A DNA stretch of 64,000 bases, taken from assembly GCF_900109705.1 (NCBI RefSeq), contig NZ_FOAI01000007.1:62001-126000 (forward strand), given 5' to 3'. This document shows positions 17,503 to 26,314 of this stretch, piece after piece. A program made the position numbers and the translations under genes. The stretch comes from Roseivivax marinus (GTDB taxonomy: Bacteria > Pseudomonadota > Alphaproteobacteria > Rhodobacterales > Rhodobacteraceae). The notes under the pieces were generated by a model. The model saw only the letters and a program-made list of their open reading frames with translations. It did not search any database and was not told the origin of the DNA. Within the stretch, counting starts at the first letter, position 1. Every line of letters starts with the position of its first letter.

Positions 17503-18453
17503 ATGACGCTGCCGCCGCTCACGCTCTATCTCGCCGCGCCACGGGGCTTCTGTGCCGGCGTGGACCGCGCCATCAAGATCGTCGAGATGGCCCTCCAGAA
17601 ATGGGGCGCGCCGGTCTACGTGCGCCACGAGATCGTCCACAACAAGTACGTGGTCGACAGCCTGCGCGAGCAGGGCGCCGTCTTCGTCGAGGAACTGGAC
17701 GAGTGCCCGCCCGACCGCCCGGTGATCTTCTCGGCCCACGGCGTGCCCAAGGCCGTCCCGGCCGAGGCCGCCGAGCGCGAGATGGTCTACGTCGACGCCA
17801 CCTGTCCGCTCGTCTCCAAGGTCCATATCGAGGCCGCGCGCCACAGCGAGAACGGCCTGCAGATGGTGATGATCGGCCATGCCGGCCACCCCGAGACCGT
17901 GGGCACCATGGGGCAGCTTCCCGAGGGCGAGGTCCTGCTGGTCGAGACGCCCGCGGACGTGGCCACCCTGAGCGTGCGCGATCCCGACAAGCTCGCCTTC
18001 GTGACGCAGACGACCCTTTCGCTGGACGACACCGCCGAGATCGTCGCCGCGCTCAAGGCTCGGTTCCCCAACATCGTCGGCCCCCACAAGGAAGACATCT
18101 GCTACGCCACCACCAACCGGCAGGAGGCGGTCAAGGCGATGGCACCGGATTGCGACGCGCTGCTGGTGGTGGGTGCGCCCAACTCGTCGAACTCCAAGCG
18201 TCTGGTCGAGGTCGGCGCCCGCGCCGGGTGCCGCTACGCCCAGCTGGTGCAGCGCGCCGCCGACATCGACTGGCGCGCGCTCGAGGGCATCCGCTCGCTC
18301 GGCCTGACAGCAGGCGCCTCCGCCCCCGACGTGCTGATCGAGGAGGTGATCGACGCCTTCCGCCAGCACTACGACGTGACGCTCGAGACGGTGACCACCG
18401 CCGAGGAACACGTCGAGTTCAAGGTCCCCCGGGTCCTGCGCGAACCTGCCTGA
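17503..18453 (+). CDS. ispH: 4-hydroxy-3-methylbut-2-enyl diphosphate reductase
   Basis: 316 aa. It performs the last MEP-pathway step, making IPP and DMAPP with a [4Fe-4S] cluster. The three cluster cysteines are Cys17 (RGFCAGV), Cys101 ([11 protein letters not shown]) and Cys200 ([10 protein letters not shown]). His42, His79, His129 and Glu131 complete the substrate pocket. GAGGAGACC precedes the ATG by a good spacing. It is followed on the same strand by LysE, DUF3429 and rnhA genes. Confidence 0.97.
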   Translation: MTLPPLTLYLAAPRGFCAGVDRAIKIVEMALQKWGAPVYVRHEIVHNKYVVDSLREQGAVFVEELDECPPDRPVIFSAHGVPKAVPAEAAEREMVYVDATCPLVSKVHIEAARHSENGLQMVMIGHAGHPETVGTMGQLPEGEVLLVETPADVATLSVRDPDKLAFVTQTTLSLDDTAEIVAALKARFPNIVGPHKEDICYATTNRQEAVKAMAPDCDALLVVGAPNSSNSKRLVEVGARAGCRYAQLVQRAADIDWRALEGIRSLGLTAGASAPDVLIEEVIDAFRQHYDVTLETVTTAEEHVEFKVPRVLREPA

Positions 18454-18520
18454 GGCCGCGGGCGTTGCCTCGCGGTCGGAGCCGGGGCAGTCTGGCCCGG
18501 TCCAGCCCGAGGTATCGTCC

Positions 18521-19135
18521 ATGTCCCTGCAGTTTCTTCTGACCGCCTTCGTGGTGGTCATCGCGCCCGGCACCGGCGTCCTCTACACGCTCGCGATCTC
18601 GCTCGGGCAGGGGCGGCGCGCCGGCCTCTGGGCCGCGCTCGGCTGCACCGCGGGGATCGTGCCGCACCTCGCCGCCGCGACCGTGGGCCTTGCGGCGCTG
18701 TTGCACACGTCGGCGTTGCTTTTCGCCGTAGTGAAGTGGGCAGGGGTGGCCTATCTCTTGTGGCTCGCCTGGCAGTCGGTCGGGCAGGGCGGCGCGCTGG
18801 CCGTCGGGGCGGACACGACGCGCGAGCGCGGGATCCGCATCGCCCGCCGGGGCGCGCTCATCAACATACTGAATCCCAAGCTCTCGGTGTTCTTCCTCGC
18901 CCTGTTGCCTCCGTTCCTGAGCGGCGCGCCCGAAACCGCCACCGCCGAGATGTCGGCGCTAGGCGGCGTCTTCATGCTGATGACCTTCGCCGTGTTCGCG
19001 GGCTACGCGAGCCTCGCCGCTGCCGCGCGCGACCGGCTCCTGGCCTCGGCCCGGGCGATGCGCTGGCTGAACCGCAGCTTCGCGGCGCTCTTCGCCGCGC
19101 TGGCAGTGCGACTCGCGGCCGAACGCGCCGCCTGA
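18521..19135 (+). CDS. LysE/RhtB-family amino-acid exporter
   Basis: 204 aa with about six transmembrane segments. The opening FLLTAFVVVIAPGTGVLYTLAISLGQGRR, containing the PGPG-like APGTG turn, is diagnostic, as is RRGALINILNPKLSVFFLALLPPFL near 109-133. Members export amino acids or homoserine lactones; the substrate here cannot be set. It sits between ispH and rnhA with no obvious metabolic link. Confidence 0.9.
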   Translation: MSLQFLLTAFVVVIAPGTGVLYTLAISLGQGRRAGLWAALGCTAGIVPHLAAATVGLAALLHTSALLFAVVKWAGVAYLLWLAWQSVGQGGALAVGADTTRERGIRIARRGALINILNPKLSVFFLALLPPFLSGAPETATAEMSALGGVFMLMTFAVFAGYASLAAAARDRLLASARAMRWLNRSFAALFAALAVRLAAERAA

Positions 19136-19193
19136 GCGCGTGACCCGACCGCGCGCCGCGCTACCCTGCCGGGTGCAGAAGGAGACCCGGCCA

Positions 19194-19643
19194 ATGACCC
19201 AGATCCCCCGCTCCGCCCTGATCCTCGGCCTCGCCGGAGTGATCCCGTTCGCATGGGGCGCTCTCACGCTGCTCGTGCCCGCTCTGGCGGCCTGGGGGCA
19301 GGCGACGCTCGGACCGCGGTTCATCGGGCCCTACGTGCAGCTCTACTACGGCGCGGTAATCCTGTCGTTCATGTCCGGCGTGCTCTGGGGCTTCGCCACG
19401 AAGGCGGAGGGCGGACGCGCGGCCACGGGCTACGCGTTGTCGGTGATCCCGGCGCTCTGGGCCTTTTTCATGACGGGCGGCGGCCCCGTGTCGGCGGCCA
19501 TGAACCTGATCTTCGGCTACGCGGGACTTCTGGTTCTCGACTTCGCCTTCTGGCGGTGGGGCCTCGCTCCGCGGTGGTGGATGCAGCTGCGCGTCCTGCT
19601 CACCGGCCTCGTGGTCCTCTGCCTCGCCGTCGTCGTCCTCTGA
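19194..19643 (+). CDS. DUF3429 family membrane protein
   Basis: 149 aa with four or five hydrophobic segments (LILGLAGVIPFAWGALTLL, YYGAVILSFMSGVLWGF, YALSVIPALWAFF). The LSFMSGVLWG wording marks the DUF3429 family, whose function is unknown. The ATG at 19194 follows AGAAGGAGACCCGG, a strong ribosome binding site; an earlier in-frame ATG at 19140 lacks one. Confidence 0.82.
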   Translation: MTQIPRSALILGLAGVIPFAWGALTLLVPALAAWGQATLGPRFIGPYVQLYYGAVILSFMSGVLWGFATKAEGGRAATGYALSVIPALWAFFMTGGGPVSAAMNLIFGYAGLLVLDFAFWRWGLAPRWWMQLRVLLTGLVVLCLAVVVL

Positions 19644-19755
19644 GGTCGCACACCCGTCTTCCTGGCCGGAATATCCCGGAGGTCCGGCGGCAGCGCCCCC
19701 GGCTTGACCGACGATCCCCTTGACGAGGGCACCCGGGAACGCGACAGACGCCGCC

Positions 19756-20220
19756 ATGACCAAGCTCTACGCCTTCACCGACGGTGCCTGTTCCGGCAAT
19801 CCCGGCCCCGGGGGGTGGGGCGTGCTCATGCGGGCGATGGACGGCGAGACCGTGGTGAAGGAGCGTGAGTTCTCCGGCGGGGAAGCGCAGACCACCAACA
19901 ACCGGATGGAGCTGCTGGCCGCGATCACCGCGCTCGAAGCGCTGAAGCAGCCCTCCCAGATCACGGTGGTCACCGACTCGGCCTACGTGAAGAACGGCGT
20001 CACCAGCTGGATCCACGGCTGGAAAAAGAACGGCTGGAAGACGGCGGCGAAGAAGCCGGTCAAGAACGAGGAGCTCTGGCGTCGGCTCGACGACGCGCAG
20101 AAGACCCACGAGGTGCGCTGGGAATGGGTCAAGGGTCACGCCGGCCACCCCGAGAACGAGCGCGCCGACGAGCTGGCGCGCGCGGGCATGGCCCCGTTCA
20201 AGGGGCGAGGGTCGTCGTGA
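19756..20220 (+). CDS. rnhA: Ribonuclease HI
   Basis: 154 aa. It cleaves RNA in RNA-DNA hybrids. The four catalytic acids are Asp9 ([16 protein letters not shown]), Glu52 (NNRMELLAA), Asp74 (VTDSAYV) and Asp138 (NERADELA), with His128 in the flexible loop. The basic protrusion ([16 protein letters not shown]) is present. The ATG at 19756 gives normal length. The stop overlaps the GTG of the next gene. Confidence 0.96.
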   Translation: MTKLYAFTDGACSGNPGPGGWGVLMRAMDGETVVKEREFSGGEAQTTNNRMELLAAITALEALKQPSQITVVTDSAYVKNGVTSWIHGWKKNGWKTAAKKPVKNEELWRRLDDAQKTHEVRWEWVKGHAGHPENERADELARAGMAPFKGRGSS

Positions 20221-20843
20221 ACCTCGTCCCGCTGCTCGACTATGCGGCGGTCACTGTATTCGCGCTGACCGGCGCCCTGGTCGCCAGCCGGGAGCAACTC
20301 GACATCGTGGGCTTCGCGTTCCTCGCCTGCCTGACCGGGATGGGCGGCGGGTCGCTGCGTGACATCCTGCTCGACCGTCCGATCTTCTGGATCGCGGATC
20401 CCGTCTACCTGATCGTGGCGACCGCGGCGGCGGTGACCGTGTTCTTCCTCGCCCACAGGCTCGAGTCGCGGTGGGAGACGCTGACCTGGCTCGACGCCGC
20501 GGCCCTGTCGATCGCGGTGGCGGCAGGCGCGCTGATCGCGGCCGAAGACGGACAGCCGCTGCCGGTCGTCGTCGTCATGGGCATGATCACCGGCTGCGTC
20601 GGCGGCCTTGCCCGCGACGTGGTCAGCAACGAGGTGCCGCTGCTGCTGCGCCCTGGCCAGCTTTACGTCACCTGTGCCTTCTCGGGGGCGTTGTCTCTGG
20701 CGCTGCTACACATGGTCGGCGTTGGCGCGGTGCCCGCCGCGATCCTGTGCTGCGCGACGTGCTTCATCCTGCGGGCCGGCGCGATCAAGCGCGGCTGGGA
20801 GCTGCCGATCTACAAGCCGCGCCCCAAGAGCGACGACCACTAG
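20217..20843 (+). CDS. TRIC-type cation channel / YadS-YicG (UPF0126) membrane protein
   Basis: 208 aa with about seven hydrophobic segments in two repeats. Each repeat carries the family turn: [12 protein letters not shown] near 41-52 and [13 protein letters not shown] near 125-137. Bacterial TRIC homologues are trimeric K+ channels, and some members are annotated as glycine transporters. The GTG start overlaps the rnhA stop by 3 nt, so the two are probably coupled. It converges with the PatB-type gene 18 nt away. Confidence 0.88.
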   Translation: MNLVPLLDYAAVTVFALTGALVASREQLDIVGFAFLACLTGMGGGSLRDILLDRPIFWIADPVYLIVATAAAVTVFFLAHRLESRWETLTWLDAAALSIAVAAGALIAAEDGQPLPVVVVMGMITGCVGGLARDVVSNEVPLLLRPGQLYVTCAFSGALSLALLHMVGVGAVPAAILCCATCFILRAGAIKRGWELPIYKPRPKSDDH

Positions 20844-20861
20844 ACCGGCAGCCCACATCGA

Positions 20862-22037
20862 TCACTGCAGGTCGCCGAACGCCCGCTGGAGCCGCGCGCC
20901 GGCCTCGGCCACCCGCGCCCGCGGCGTGGCGACGTTGAAGCGCAGGAACGCGCCGCCGCCGGTGCCGAACGTGTCGCCGTGGTTCACCGCGATCTTCGCG
21001 TCCTTCTCGACCCGCCGGGTGAACTCGCGCGGCTCCATGCCGGTGCCCGAGAAGTCGACCCAGGCGAGGTAGGTCGCCTGCATCGGCATCGAGCGGACGC
21101 CGGGGATGGTGTTCACCGCCTCGTCGAAGAGCCGTCGGTTGCCGTCGAGATAGCCGGTCAGTTCGTCGACCCACGCCGCGCCCTCGGGCGAGTAGGCCGC
21201 CGTCGCCATGTGCATCCCGAACGAGTTCGGCGACATGCCCATCGCGCCCATGCGCGCGGCGAAGCGGCAGCGCAGTTCGGGGTCGGCGATGGTGACGTTG
21301 CCGATATGGGCGCCAGCGATGTTGAAGGTCTTGGTGGTCGCCGTCAGCATCACCAGCCGGTCGGCGATGTCCGGCGCCGCCAGCGGCATCGGCGTGTGGC
21401 TCTCGCCGGGCATGACGAGATCGTGGTGAATTTCGTCGGACACCAGAACGAGGTCGTGGCGCACGGCGAAGTCGGCGACGGCGCGCAGCTCCTCCGCCGA
21501 CCAGACCCGGCCGCCGGGATTGTGCGGAGAGCACAGGATCACCATGCGCTCGGACCCGGTCATCGCCGCGTCGTAGGCGTCGAAGTCCATGCGGTAGGTG
21601 CCGGCCTCGTCCTGCACCAGCGGGCATTCCACCACCGTGCGGCCCGCGGCGCGGATCACGCGGGCGAAGGCGTGGTAGACCGGAGTGAAAAGCACCACGC
21701 CGTCGCCCGGCTCGGTGAACGCGTCGAGGCAGAGACCGGTCCCGTTGACCAGCCCGTGCGTCGTGAAGACGCCGTCGCGTGGCACGTCCCAGCCGTGTCG
21801 CTCGCGCATCCACCATTCGATCGCGTCGAGATACGGCCCTTCGTTACCGAAATAGCCATAGACGCCATGATCGGCCATGCGCTGCACGGCGGCCTGCACC
21901 ACCTCGGGAGGGCGGAAGTCCATGTCGGCGACCCACATCGCCAGCCCGTCCTCGGGCGAGACGCCGTAGATCCCCTCCATCTTGTCCCATTTGGCACTGT
22001 GCGTGCCCACGCGGTCGATCTCTTCGTCGAAGTTCAT
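20862..22037 (-). CDS. PatB/MalY-type PLP-dependent C-S lyase/aminotransferase
   Basis: 391 aa fold-type I enzyme. WVADMDFRPP near 35-44 and HGVYGYFGNEGPY near 57-69 are hallmarks of the MalY/PatB branch. The PLP site includes Asn173 (PHNPGG), Asp201 (SDEIHHD) and Lys236 (TATTKTFNIAGAH). Relatives cleave cystathionine or other cysteine S-conjugates; some act mainly as aminotransferases. It stands alone, divergent from the deformylase cluster, and no regulator is adjacent. Confidence 0.88.
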   Translation of the reverse strand: MNFDEEIDRVGTHSAKWDKMEGIYGVSPEDGLAMWVADMDFRPPEVVQAAVQRMADHGVYGYFGNEGPYLDAIEWWMRERHGWDVPRDGVFTTHGLVNGTGLCLDAFTEPGDGVVLFTPVYHAFARVIRAAGRTVVECPLVQDEAGTYRMDFDAYDAAMTGSERMVILCSPHNPGGRVWSAEELRAVADFAVRHDLVLVSDEIHHDLVMPGESHTPMPLAAPDIADRLVMLTATTKTFNIAGAHIGNVTIADPELRCRFAARMGAMGMSPNSFGMHMATAAYSPEGAAWVDELTGYLDGNRRLFDEAVNTIPGVRSMPMQATYLAWVDFSGTGMEPREFTRRVEKDAKIAVNHGDTFGTGGGAFLRFNVATPRARVAEAGARLQRAFGDLQ

Positions 22038-22210
22038 CTCGGTTCCTCGGTCTCGGGTCGGGCCCGACCCTCGCGCATCCGCCCGCGGGTGCAAGCCGAA
22101 AGCGGCGGGGCGGCCGCTCGGCGCAGGACGTAGCGCGCCCGCGGCCCGGTTTCGACGCAGGCCGCGCCAACGCGTTGCGCAAGACGACATGACGGCTTAA
22201 ATCCGCCGGC

Positions 22211-22729
22211 ATGAAGCGCCCGATCCTCATCCACCCCGACCCGCGCCTGAAGAAGGTCGTTCCCGCCGTGGACGACCTCTCGGACGAGCTGCGTACGCTG
22301 GCCGACGACCTGCTCGAGACGATGTACGACGCGCCGGGCATCGGCCTCGCCGCGCCGCAGGTGGGGGTTATGTCCCGCCTGATCGTCCTCGACTGCGTCA
22401 AGGAGGAAGAGGCCGAGCCGCGCCCGCTGGTGATGTTCAATCCCGAGCTGCTCAAGGCCTCCGAGGAGCTGAGCGTCTACGAGGAGGGCTGCCTCTCGAT
22501 CCCCGACCAGTATGCCGACGTGGAGCGGCCGGCGCAGGTCCGAGTCGGCTGGCTCGACCGCGACGGCAACCCGCAGGAGGAGGAGTTCGAGGGCCTTTGG
22601 GCGGTCTGCGTGCAGCACGAGATCGACCACCTGAACGGCAAGCTCTTCATCGACTATCTCAAGCCGATGAAGCGCCAGATGATCACGCGCAAGATGCAGA
22701 AGCTCAAGCGCGAGAAGGCCCGCGGATGA
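22211..22729 (+). CDS. def: Peptide deformylase 1 (canonical)
   Basis: 172 aa. It removes the N-formyl group from nascent proteins. All three motifs are intact: GIGLAAPQ (43-50), EGCLS with the metal ligand Cys94, and HEIDH with His136, catalytic Glu137 and His140. The basic C-terminal helix is long (KRQMITRKMQKLKREKARG). It is the first of three tandem paralogues, and its stop overlaps the start of the second (ATGA). Confidence 0.96.
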   Translation: MKRPILIHPDPRLKKVVPAVDDLSDELRTLADDLLETMYDAPGIGLAAPQVGVMSRLIVLDCVKEEEAEPRPLVMFNPELLKASEELSVYEEGCLSIPDQYADVERPAQVRVGWLDRDGNPQEEEFEGLWAVCVQHEIDHLNGKLFIDYLKPMKRQMITRKMQKLKREKARG

Positions 22730-23223
22730 CCGTCCGCCCGATCCTGCGCTGGCCCGACCCGGTGCTGTCGCGCGTCTGCGCGCCCGTGGGCGATCGCGAT
22801 ATCACCGGTCTGGTCGGTGATCTCTTCGAGACGATGTACGCCGCGCCGGGTCGCGGCCTGGCCGCGCCGCAGGTGGGCGAGGCGCTGCGCGTGTTCGTCA
22901 TGGATGCGACGTGGAAGGACGGGGACATGTCACCGGTCGCGTGCATCGACCCCGAGATTCTGTGGATGTCCGACGACACGGTGCCGATGGACGAAGGCTG
23001 CCTCAGCATTCCCGGCGTCGCCGCCACCATCCAGCGTCCCTCGCGCATCCGGCTGCGCTGGCGCGGACTCGACGGTGCCGTTCACGAGGCCGACCTAGAC
23101 GGGGCCGAGGCGCGGGTGGCACTGCACGAATACGACCATCTCGACGGCAAGGTGACGTTCGACCGGCTGGAGCCGGAGGCGCGCGCCGCGCTCGAGGCGG
23201 ACTACGCCGCGGTGCCGTCGTGA
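22726..23223 (+). CDS. Peptide deformylase 2 (paralogue with intact active site)
   Basis: 165 aa. The catalytic motifs remain: GRGLAAPQ (42-49; Arg for the usual Ile/Val), EGCLS with Cys92, and HEYDH with His134, Glu135 and His138. It should be a metal-dependent deformylase. The start overlaps def1 and its stop overlaps the third copy (GTGA), making a translationally coupled trio. The first eleven codons are nearly identical to those of the third copy. Confidence 0.9.
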   Translation: MTVRPILRWPDPVLSRVCAPVGDRDITGLVGDLFETMYAAPGRGLAAPQVGEALRVFVMDATWKDGDMSPVACIDPEILWMSDDTVPMDEGCLSIPGVAATIQRPSRIRLRWRGLDGAVHEADLDGAEARVALHEYDHLDGKVTFDRLEPEARAALEADYAAVPS

Positions 23224-23714
23224 CGGTCCGCCCGATCCTGCGCTGGCCCGACAAGCGCCTGCGTACGGCGGCTGCCCCGGTGGACGAGATCACCGACGAG
23301 GTCCGGACCCACTGGCAAGACATGATCGACACCATGGAGGCGATGCCGGGCGTCGGTCTCGCCGCGCCGCAGGTCGGCGTGATGCTGCGCCTCGCGGTGG
23401 TCGATGCCTCGAACGAGCGCGGACATGCCGTTCGCATGGCGAACCCGGAGGTTCTTCATGCCTCGGTCGAGTTCCGCGACCACGACGAGGCCAGCCCGTG
23501 CCTGCCGGGCGTGCACGCGACGATCTCGCGGCCGCGGGCGGTGACGGTGCGCTACCTCGACGAGACCGGATCAGTGGTGGAGCGGGATTTCGTGAAGCTC
23601 TGGGCGACGAGCGTGCAGCACCAGATCGATCACCTGGCGGGGAAGATGTATTTCGACCGGCTGTCGAAGGTGAAGCGGGACATGCTGCTGCGCCGGGCGA
23701 AGAAGTCGAGATAG
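23220..23714 (+). CDS. Degenerate peptide deformylase homologue (catalytic residues lost)
   Basis: 164 aa with a GTG start overlapping the second deformylase. Motif 1 is intact (GVGLAAPQ, 44-51). In motif 2 the canonical EGCLSIPG reads EASPCLPG, so the metal-ligand cysteine position (92) is Ser and a Cys appears two residues later. In motif 3 HExDH reads HQIDH: catalytic Glu is Gln135. The frame is open and full length, so this is a maintained protein and not an obvious pseudogene. It probably lacks ordinary deformylase activity and may bind formyl-peptides or regulate its neighbours. Confidence 0.85.
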   Translation: MTVRPILRWPDKRLRTAAAPVDEITDEVRTHWQDMIDTMEAMPGVGLAAPQVGVMLRLAVVDASNERGHAVRMANPEVLHASVEFRDHDEASPCLPGVHATISRPRAVTVRYLDETGSVVERDFVKLWATSVQHQIDHLAGKMYFDRLSKVKRDMLLRRAKKSR

Positions 23715-23754
23715 GAAGGCCCGCCGCACCAAGGGCGGCGGACCGGGAATTCGA

Positions 23755-24249
23755 TCAGCTGTCGCTGTCGCCGTCTTCCTCGGACATCGAGTCCGAATCT
23801 TCGCCGTCCGACATGGTCTCTCCGGTCTCGGCGGTCGCCTCGGACTCGTCGACCGGCACCGTGCCGTCCATGTCCATCGAGCCGTCTTCGTTGATTTCGG
23901 CGTCGGTCGCGGCATCGGCCGTGGTCGAGTCGTCCGAGCAGTTGTCGGATGCGGCCATTTCGGTGCCGTCATCCTCGGACATCTCCGAGCCCGAGTCGTC
24001 CCCCGAGGCACTCGCATCCTCGCTCATGCTTTCGTCGTCCTCGCAGTCGTCCATCATTGCGTCGGTCTCGCCTTCGGCGTCGCTTTGATCGACCGGGACA
24101 GTGCCGTCCATTTCCATTTCGCCCTCTTCGGTGATCTCGGCGTCGGTCTCGACGTCGGCGGTCGACGAGGTCTCCTGGGCGATCGCGGCGCTGCCGATCG
24201 TCATGGCGGCAAGGGCGGCAAGAACGATGGGGCTCTGGATGCGGGTCAT
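23755..24249 (-). CDS. Acidic secreted protein with an internal 80-residue duplication
   Basis: 164 aa. A signal peptide (MTRIQSPIVLAALAAMTIGSAAIAQ) precedes a mature part made mostly of Asp, Glu, Ser, Thr and Met, with no Lys or Arg. Residues 30-62 and 110-142 are homologous, sharing MDGTVPVD, and the similarity continues into SMSED/SMSEE. The period is 80 residues, or 240 bp. Cysteines at 69 and 104 could pair. No family is recognised; calcium or metal binding or a low-complexity envelope role is possible. It converges with the deformylase trio. Confidence 0.8.
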   Translation of the reverse strand: MTRIQSPIVLAALAAMTIGSAAIAQETSSTADVETDAEITEEGEMEMDGTVPVDQSDAEGETDAMMDDCEDDESMSEDASASGDDSGSEMSEDDGTEMAASDNCSDDSTTADAATDAEINEDGSMDMDGTVPVDESEATAETGETMSDGEDSDSMSEEDGDSDS

Positions 24250-24500
24250 TGGGGTCTCCTCCTGAAAGACGCGGCCTGTGGGGCCGCGCGACAGGGAGGG
24301 AAGGTATGTCGCGCACGCCGGGGTCCATGCCCTCGGGGAATGCGCGAGAATCCGCCGATTGCTGCGCGGCGGCGCGGCGGTAAATCGCCCGGCGGCCCCT
24401 TGTGCCGGTGTGCTTCGGCATACACGGGGAACCGCCACGCGCCCCTTTGAATCCGCTCCGGAAGCCCCACATCAGCGACACGACAGCCAGGAGGGCATTC

Positions 24501-24950
24501 ATGGCCGACTACACCCGCGATCCCGACCGCATCGCCCAGCTCACACCCGCGCAGTACCGCGTGACGCAGGAAAGCGGCACCGAACGTCCGGGCACCGGGG
24601 AATACCTCGGCAACAAGGAGCCGGGCATCTACGTGGACCTCGTTTCGGGCGAGCCGCTCTTCGCGAGCGCCGACAAGTACGAGTCCGGTTGCGGCTGGCC
24701 GAGCTTCACCAAGCCGATCGAGACCGCCCACGTCACCGAACTGCGCGACACCACTCACGGCATGATCCGCACCGAGGTGCGGTCCGCGCACGGTGACAGC
24801 CACCTCGGACACGTGTTCCCCGACGGCCCTGCCGACCGGGGCGGGCTGCGCTACTGCATCAACTCTGCCGCCCTTCGCTTCATCCATCGCGACGACATGG
24901 AGGCCGAAGGCTACGGCGCCTACATCGATCAAGTGGAGGACGTGGCATGA
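24501..24950 (+). CDS. msrB: Peptide-methionine (R)-S-oxide reductase
   Basis: 149 aa. It reduces methionine-R-sulfoxide. The catalytic cysteine is Cys119 in [11 protein letters not shown], and the probable resolving cysteine is Cys64 in [18 protein letters not shown] is conserved. The paired CxxC zinc motifs found in many MsrB are absent, so this is the zinc-free form. CAGGAGGGC before the ATG at 24501 fixes the start. The stop overlaps msrA (ATGA), so both stereospecific reductases are made together. Confidence 0.95.
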   Translation: MADYTRDPDRIAQLTPAQYRVTQESGTERPGTGEYLGNKEPGIYVDLVSGEPLFASADKYESGCGWPSFTKPIETAHVTELRDTTHGMIRTEVRSAHGDSHLGHVFPDGPADRGGLRYCINSAALRFIHRDDMEAEGYGAYIDQVEDVA

Positions 24951-25456
24951 CGACCGAACGCGCCGTACTGGCCGGAGGCTGCTTCTGGGGCATGCAGGAC
25001 CTGATCCGCAAGCTGCCCGGCGTCGAGGACACCCGCGTGGGCTACACCGGGGGCGACGTGCCGAACGCGACCTACCGCAATCACGGCACTCACGCCGAGG
25101 GCATCGAGATCACCTTCGACCCCGACCGCATCAGCTATCGCCGAATCCTCGAGTATTTCTTCCAGATCCACGACCCGACGACCCGCAATCGTCAGGGCAA
25201 CGACATCGGGGTGAGCTACCGCTCGGCGATCTACTACGTGAACGAGGAGCAGAAGCAGGTCGCTCTCGAGACCATCAAGGACGTCGAGGCATCCGGCCTG
25301 TGGCCGGGCAAGGTCGTGACGGAGGTGGAGCCCGTGGGTGACTTCTGGGAGGCCGAGCCCGAGCATCAGGATTACCTGGAGCGCATCCCCAACGGCTACA
25401 CCTGCCACTTCCCGCGCGCCGACTGGGTCCTGCCGAAGCGCGACGCGGCGGAGTGA
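24947..25456 (+). CDS. msrA: Peptide-methionine (S)-S-oxide reductase
   Basis: 169 aa. It reduces methionine-S-sulfoxide. GGCFWG with catalytic Cys12 is intact, followed by GYTGG and [11 protein letters not shown]. There is no MsrA-MsrB fusion; the genes are separate but overlap by 4 nt. A good intrinsic terminator lies about 100 nt downstream. Confidence 0.96.
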   Translation: MTTERAVLAGGCFWGMQDLIRKLPGVEDTRVGYTGGDVPNATYRNHGTHAEGIEITFDPDRISYRRILEYFFQIHDPTTRNRQGNDIGVSYRSAIYYVNEEQKQVALETIKDVEASGLWPGKVVTEVEPVGDFWEAEPEHQDYLERIPNGYTCHFPRADWVLPKRDAAE

Positions 25457-25875
25457 GGTCGCTGAGCGGCCCGGGATGCGAGGCTATGCCGTCGCAGCCT
25501 GGCCGTTCCGCCTAACGACCGTTGCCTTAAGTGGCGGAATGAGTTCGTCACCAAGAAAAAGCCGGACCGCGTGACGGTCCGGCTTTCTTGTCCCGTGGAC
25601 ACGTTTTCCGGGCAGGGGCCTGTGAGCGCCGACCGACGAACCGGCGAGTTCGAGATGCCACGCGGATCGGAGGGTGTCGCTTGGGCTCCCGGACCCGCCC
25701 CGAACGGGCCAAGCCCACGCTCCGCCATCGGGTAACCCGGCCCTACCCGCAGTGAGCACATGGCGGCTATGAGGCCTCGACTGTGGTCAATGCTGCGCTG
25801 CGGCGTTTACGCTGCGCTGCAGAAGCCGGCACTCCCCCGTCGGCACGAGTCATTCGACCCGAGAGGATTTTCGCC
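25457..25875 (+). other. 419-nt intergenic region between msrA and a small secreted protein gene
   Basis: It contains the msrA terminator (25553-25590). Further on, a 10-bp direct repeat GCTGCGCTGC occurs at 25792-25801 and 25811-25820, 56 nt before the next start codon. The stretch 25640-25740 can form long imperfect GC-rich pairings (CGGAG/CTCCG, TGGGC/GCCCA). Short open frames on the minus strand lack recognisable products. A structured RNA is possible but not shown. Confidence 0.5.
25553..25590 (+). terminator. Intrinsic terminator after msrA
   Basis: AAGCCGGACCG (25559-25569) pairs with CGGTCCGGCTT (25575-25585) around a 5-nt loop and is followed by TCTTG. A run of A residues precedes the stem, so it could also stop transcription on the minus strand. 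Confidence 0.85.
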
Positions 25876-26244
25876 ATGACCACCAATCTCCTGCGCTCCG
25901 CCGCCCTGACCCTTGCCGCCCTCGCGGGCACCGCTGCCGCCGCCGAGACCGTCACGCTGGACCGTCCGCTGGCCGGTGCTACCGTGATCGAGAACGGCGT
26001 CGCCATCAGCGTCTACCGTGCACCCTCGGCCGAGGCGTCCGAGATCGTCGAGGTCGTCGCGACCTACGCCCCGCTCGCAGCGTCCGAGCGCACCGGACGC
26101 GTGGTCATGCAGATGGCGGAGGGCGATTCGGCCTCCTTCGGTCTGCCGGGCCTGCCGGGCCTGAAGCTCGACTTCAACCGCGACGCCGAAACCGTGTCCT
26201 TCGGTGCGGACACCCTGCCGGTCGTCTACGCAGCCGGCTACTGA
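25876..26244 (+). CDS. Small secreted protein of unknown function
   Basis: 122 aa. The signal peptide MTTNLLRSAALTLAALAGTAAAA is clear. The mature domain is about 100 residues, beta-rich, without cysteines, and includes GLPGLPGLKLDF. No family recognised. GAGAGGATTTTCGCC gives a ribosome binding site for the ATG at 25876; the longer in-frame start at 25783 lacks a signal peptide. The radC gene begins 70 nt later on the same strand. Confidence 0.75.
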   Translation: MTTNLLRSAALTLAALAGTAAAAETVTLDRPLAGATVIENGVAISVYRAPSAEASEIVEVVATYAPLAASERTGRVVMQMAEGDSASFGLPGLPGLKLDFNRDAETVSFGADTLPVVYAAGY

Positions 26245-26274
26245 AACACGGGTCCTGCCTCCTTCCGCGCCGGC

Positions 26275-26292
26275 GTTAACCGCACGGTTACC
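26275..26292 (+). promoter_or_regulatory. TTAACC inverted repeat upstream of radC
   Basis: GTTAACC (26275-26281) and GGTTACC (26286-26292) form an imperfect inverted repeat with a 4-nt centre, 22 nt before the radC start. TTAACC resembles a CtrA half-site (TTAACCAT), but the full TTAA-N7-TTAA spacing is not present. A binding role is conjecture. Confidence 0.3.
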
Positions 26293-26314
26293 GTCGCCGG
26301 CGCAAAAGGGGGAC

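Noticed and set aside
22726-23714. Reading the tandem deformylases as a recent identical duplication or assembly artefact
   Set aside because: Only the first 33 nt of copies 2 and 3 are nearly identical; all three genes are otherwise clearly diverged.
25396-25761. Minus-strand frames in the gap after msrA
   Set aside because: They cross the msrA terminator and msrA itself, and give Arg/Gly/Pro/Ser-rich products without similarity to known proteins.
25600-25780. 6S or SRP RNA in the msrA downstream gap
   Set aside because: Some long-range pairing is visible, but the hallmark SRP tetraloop domain and the 6S central-bubble sequence are not recognisable.
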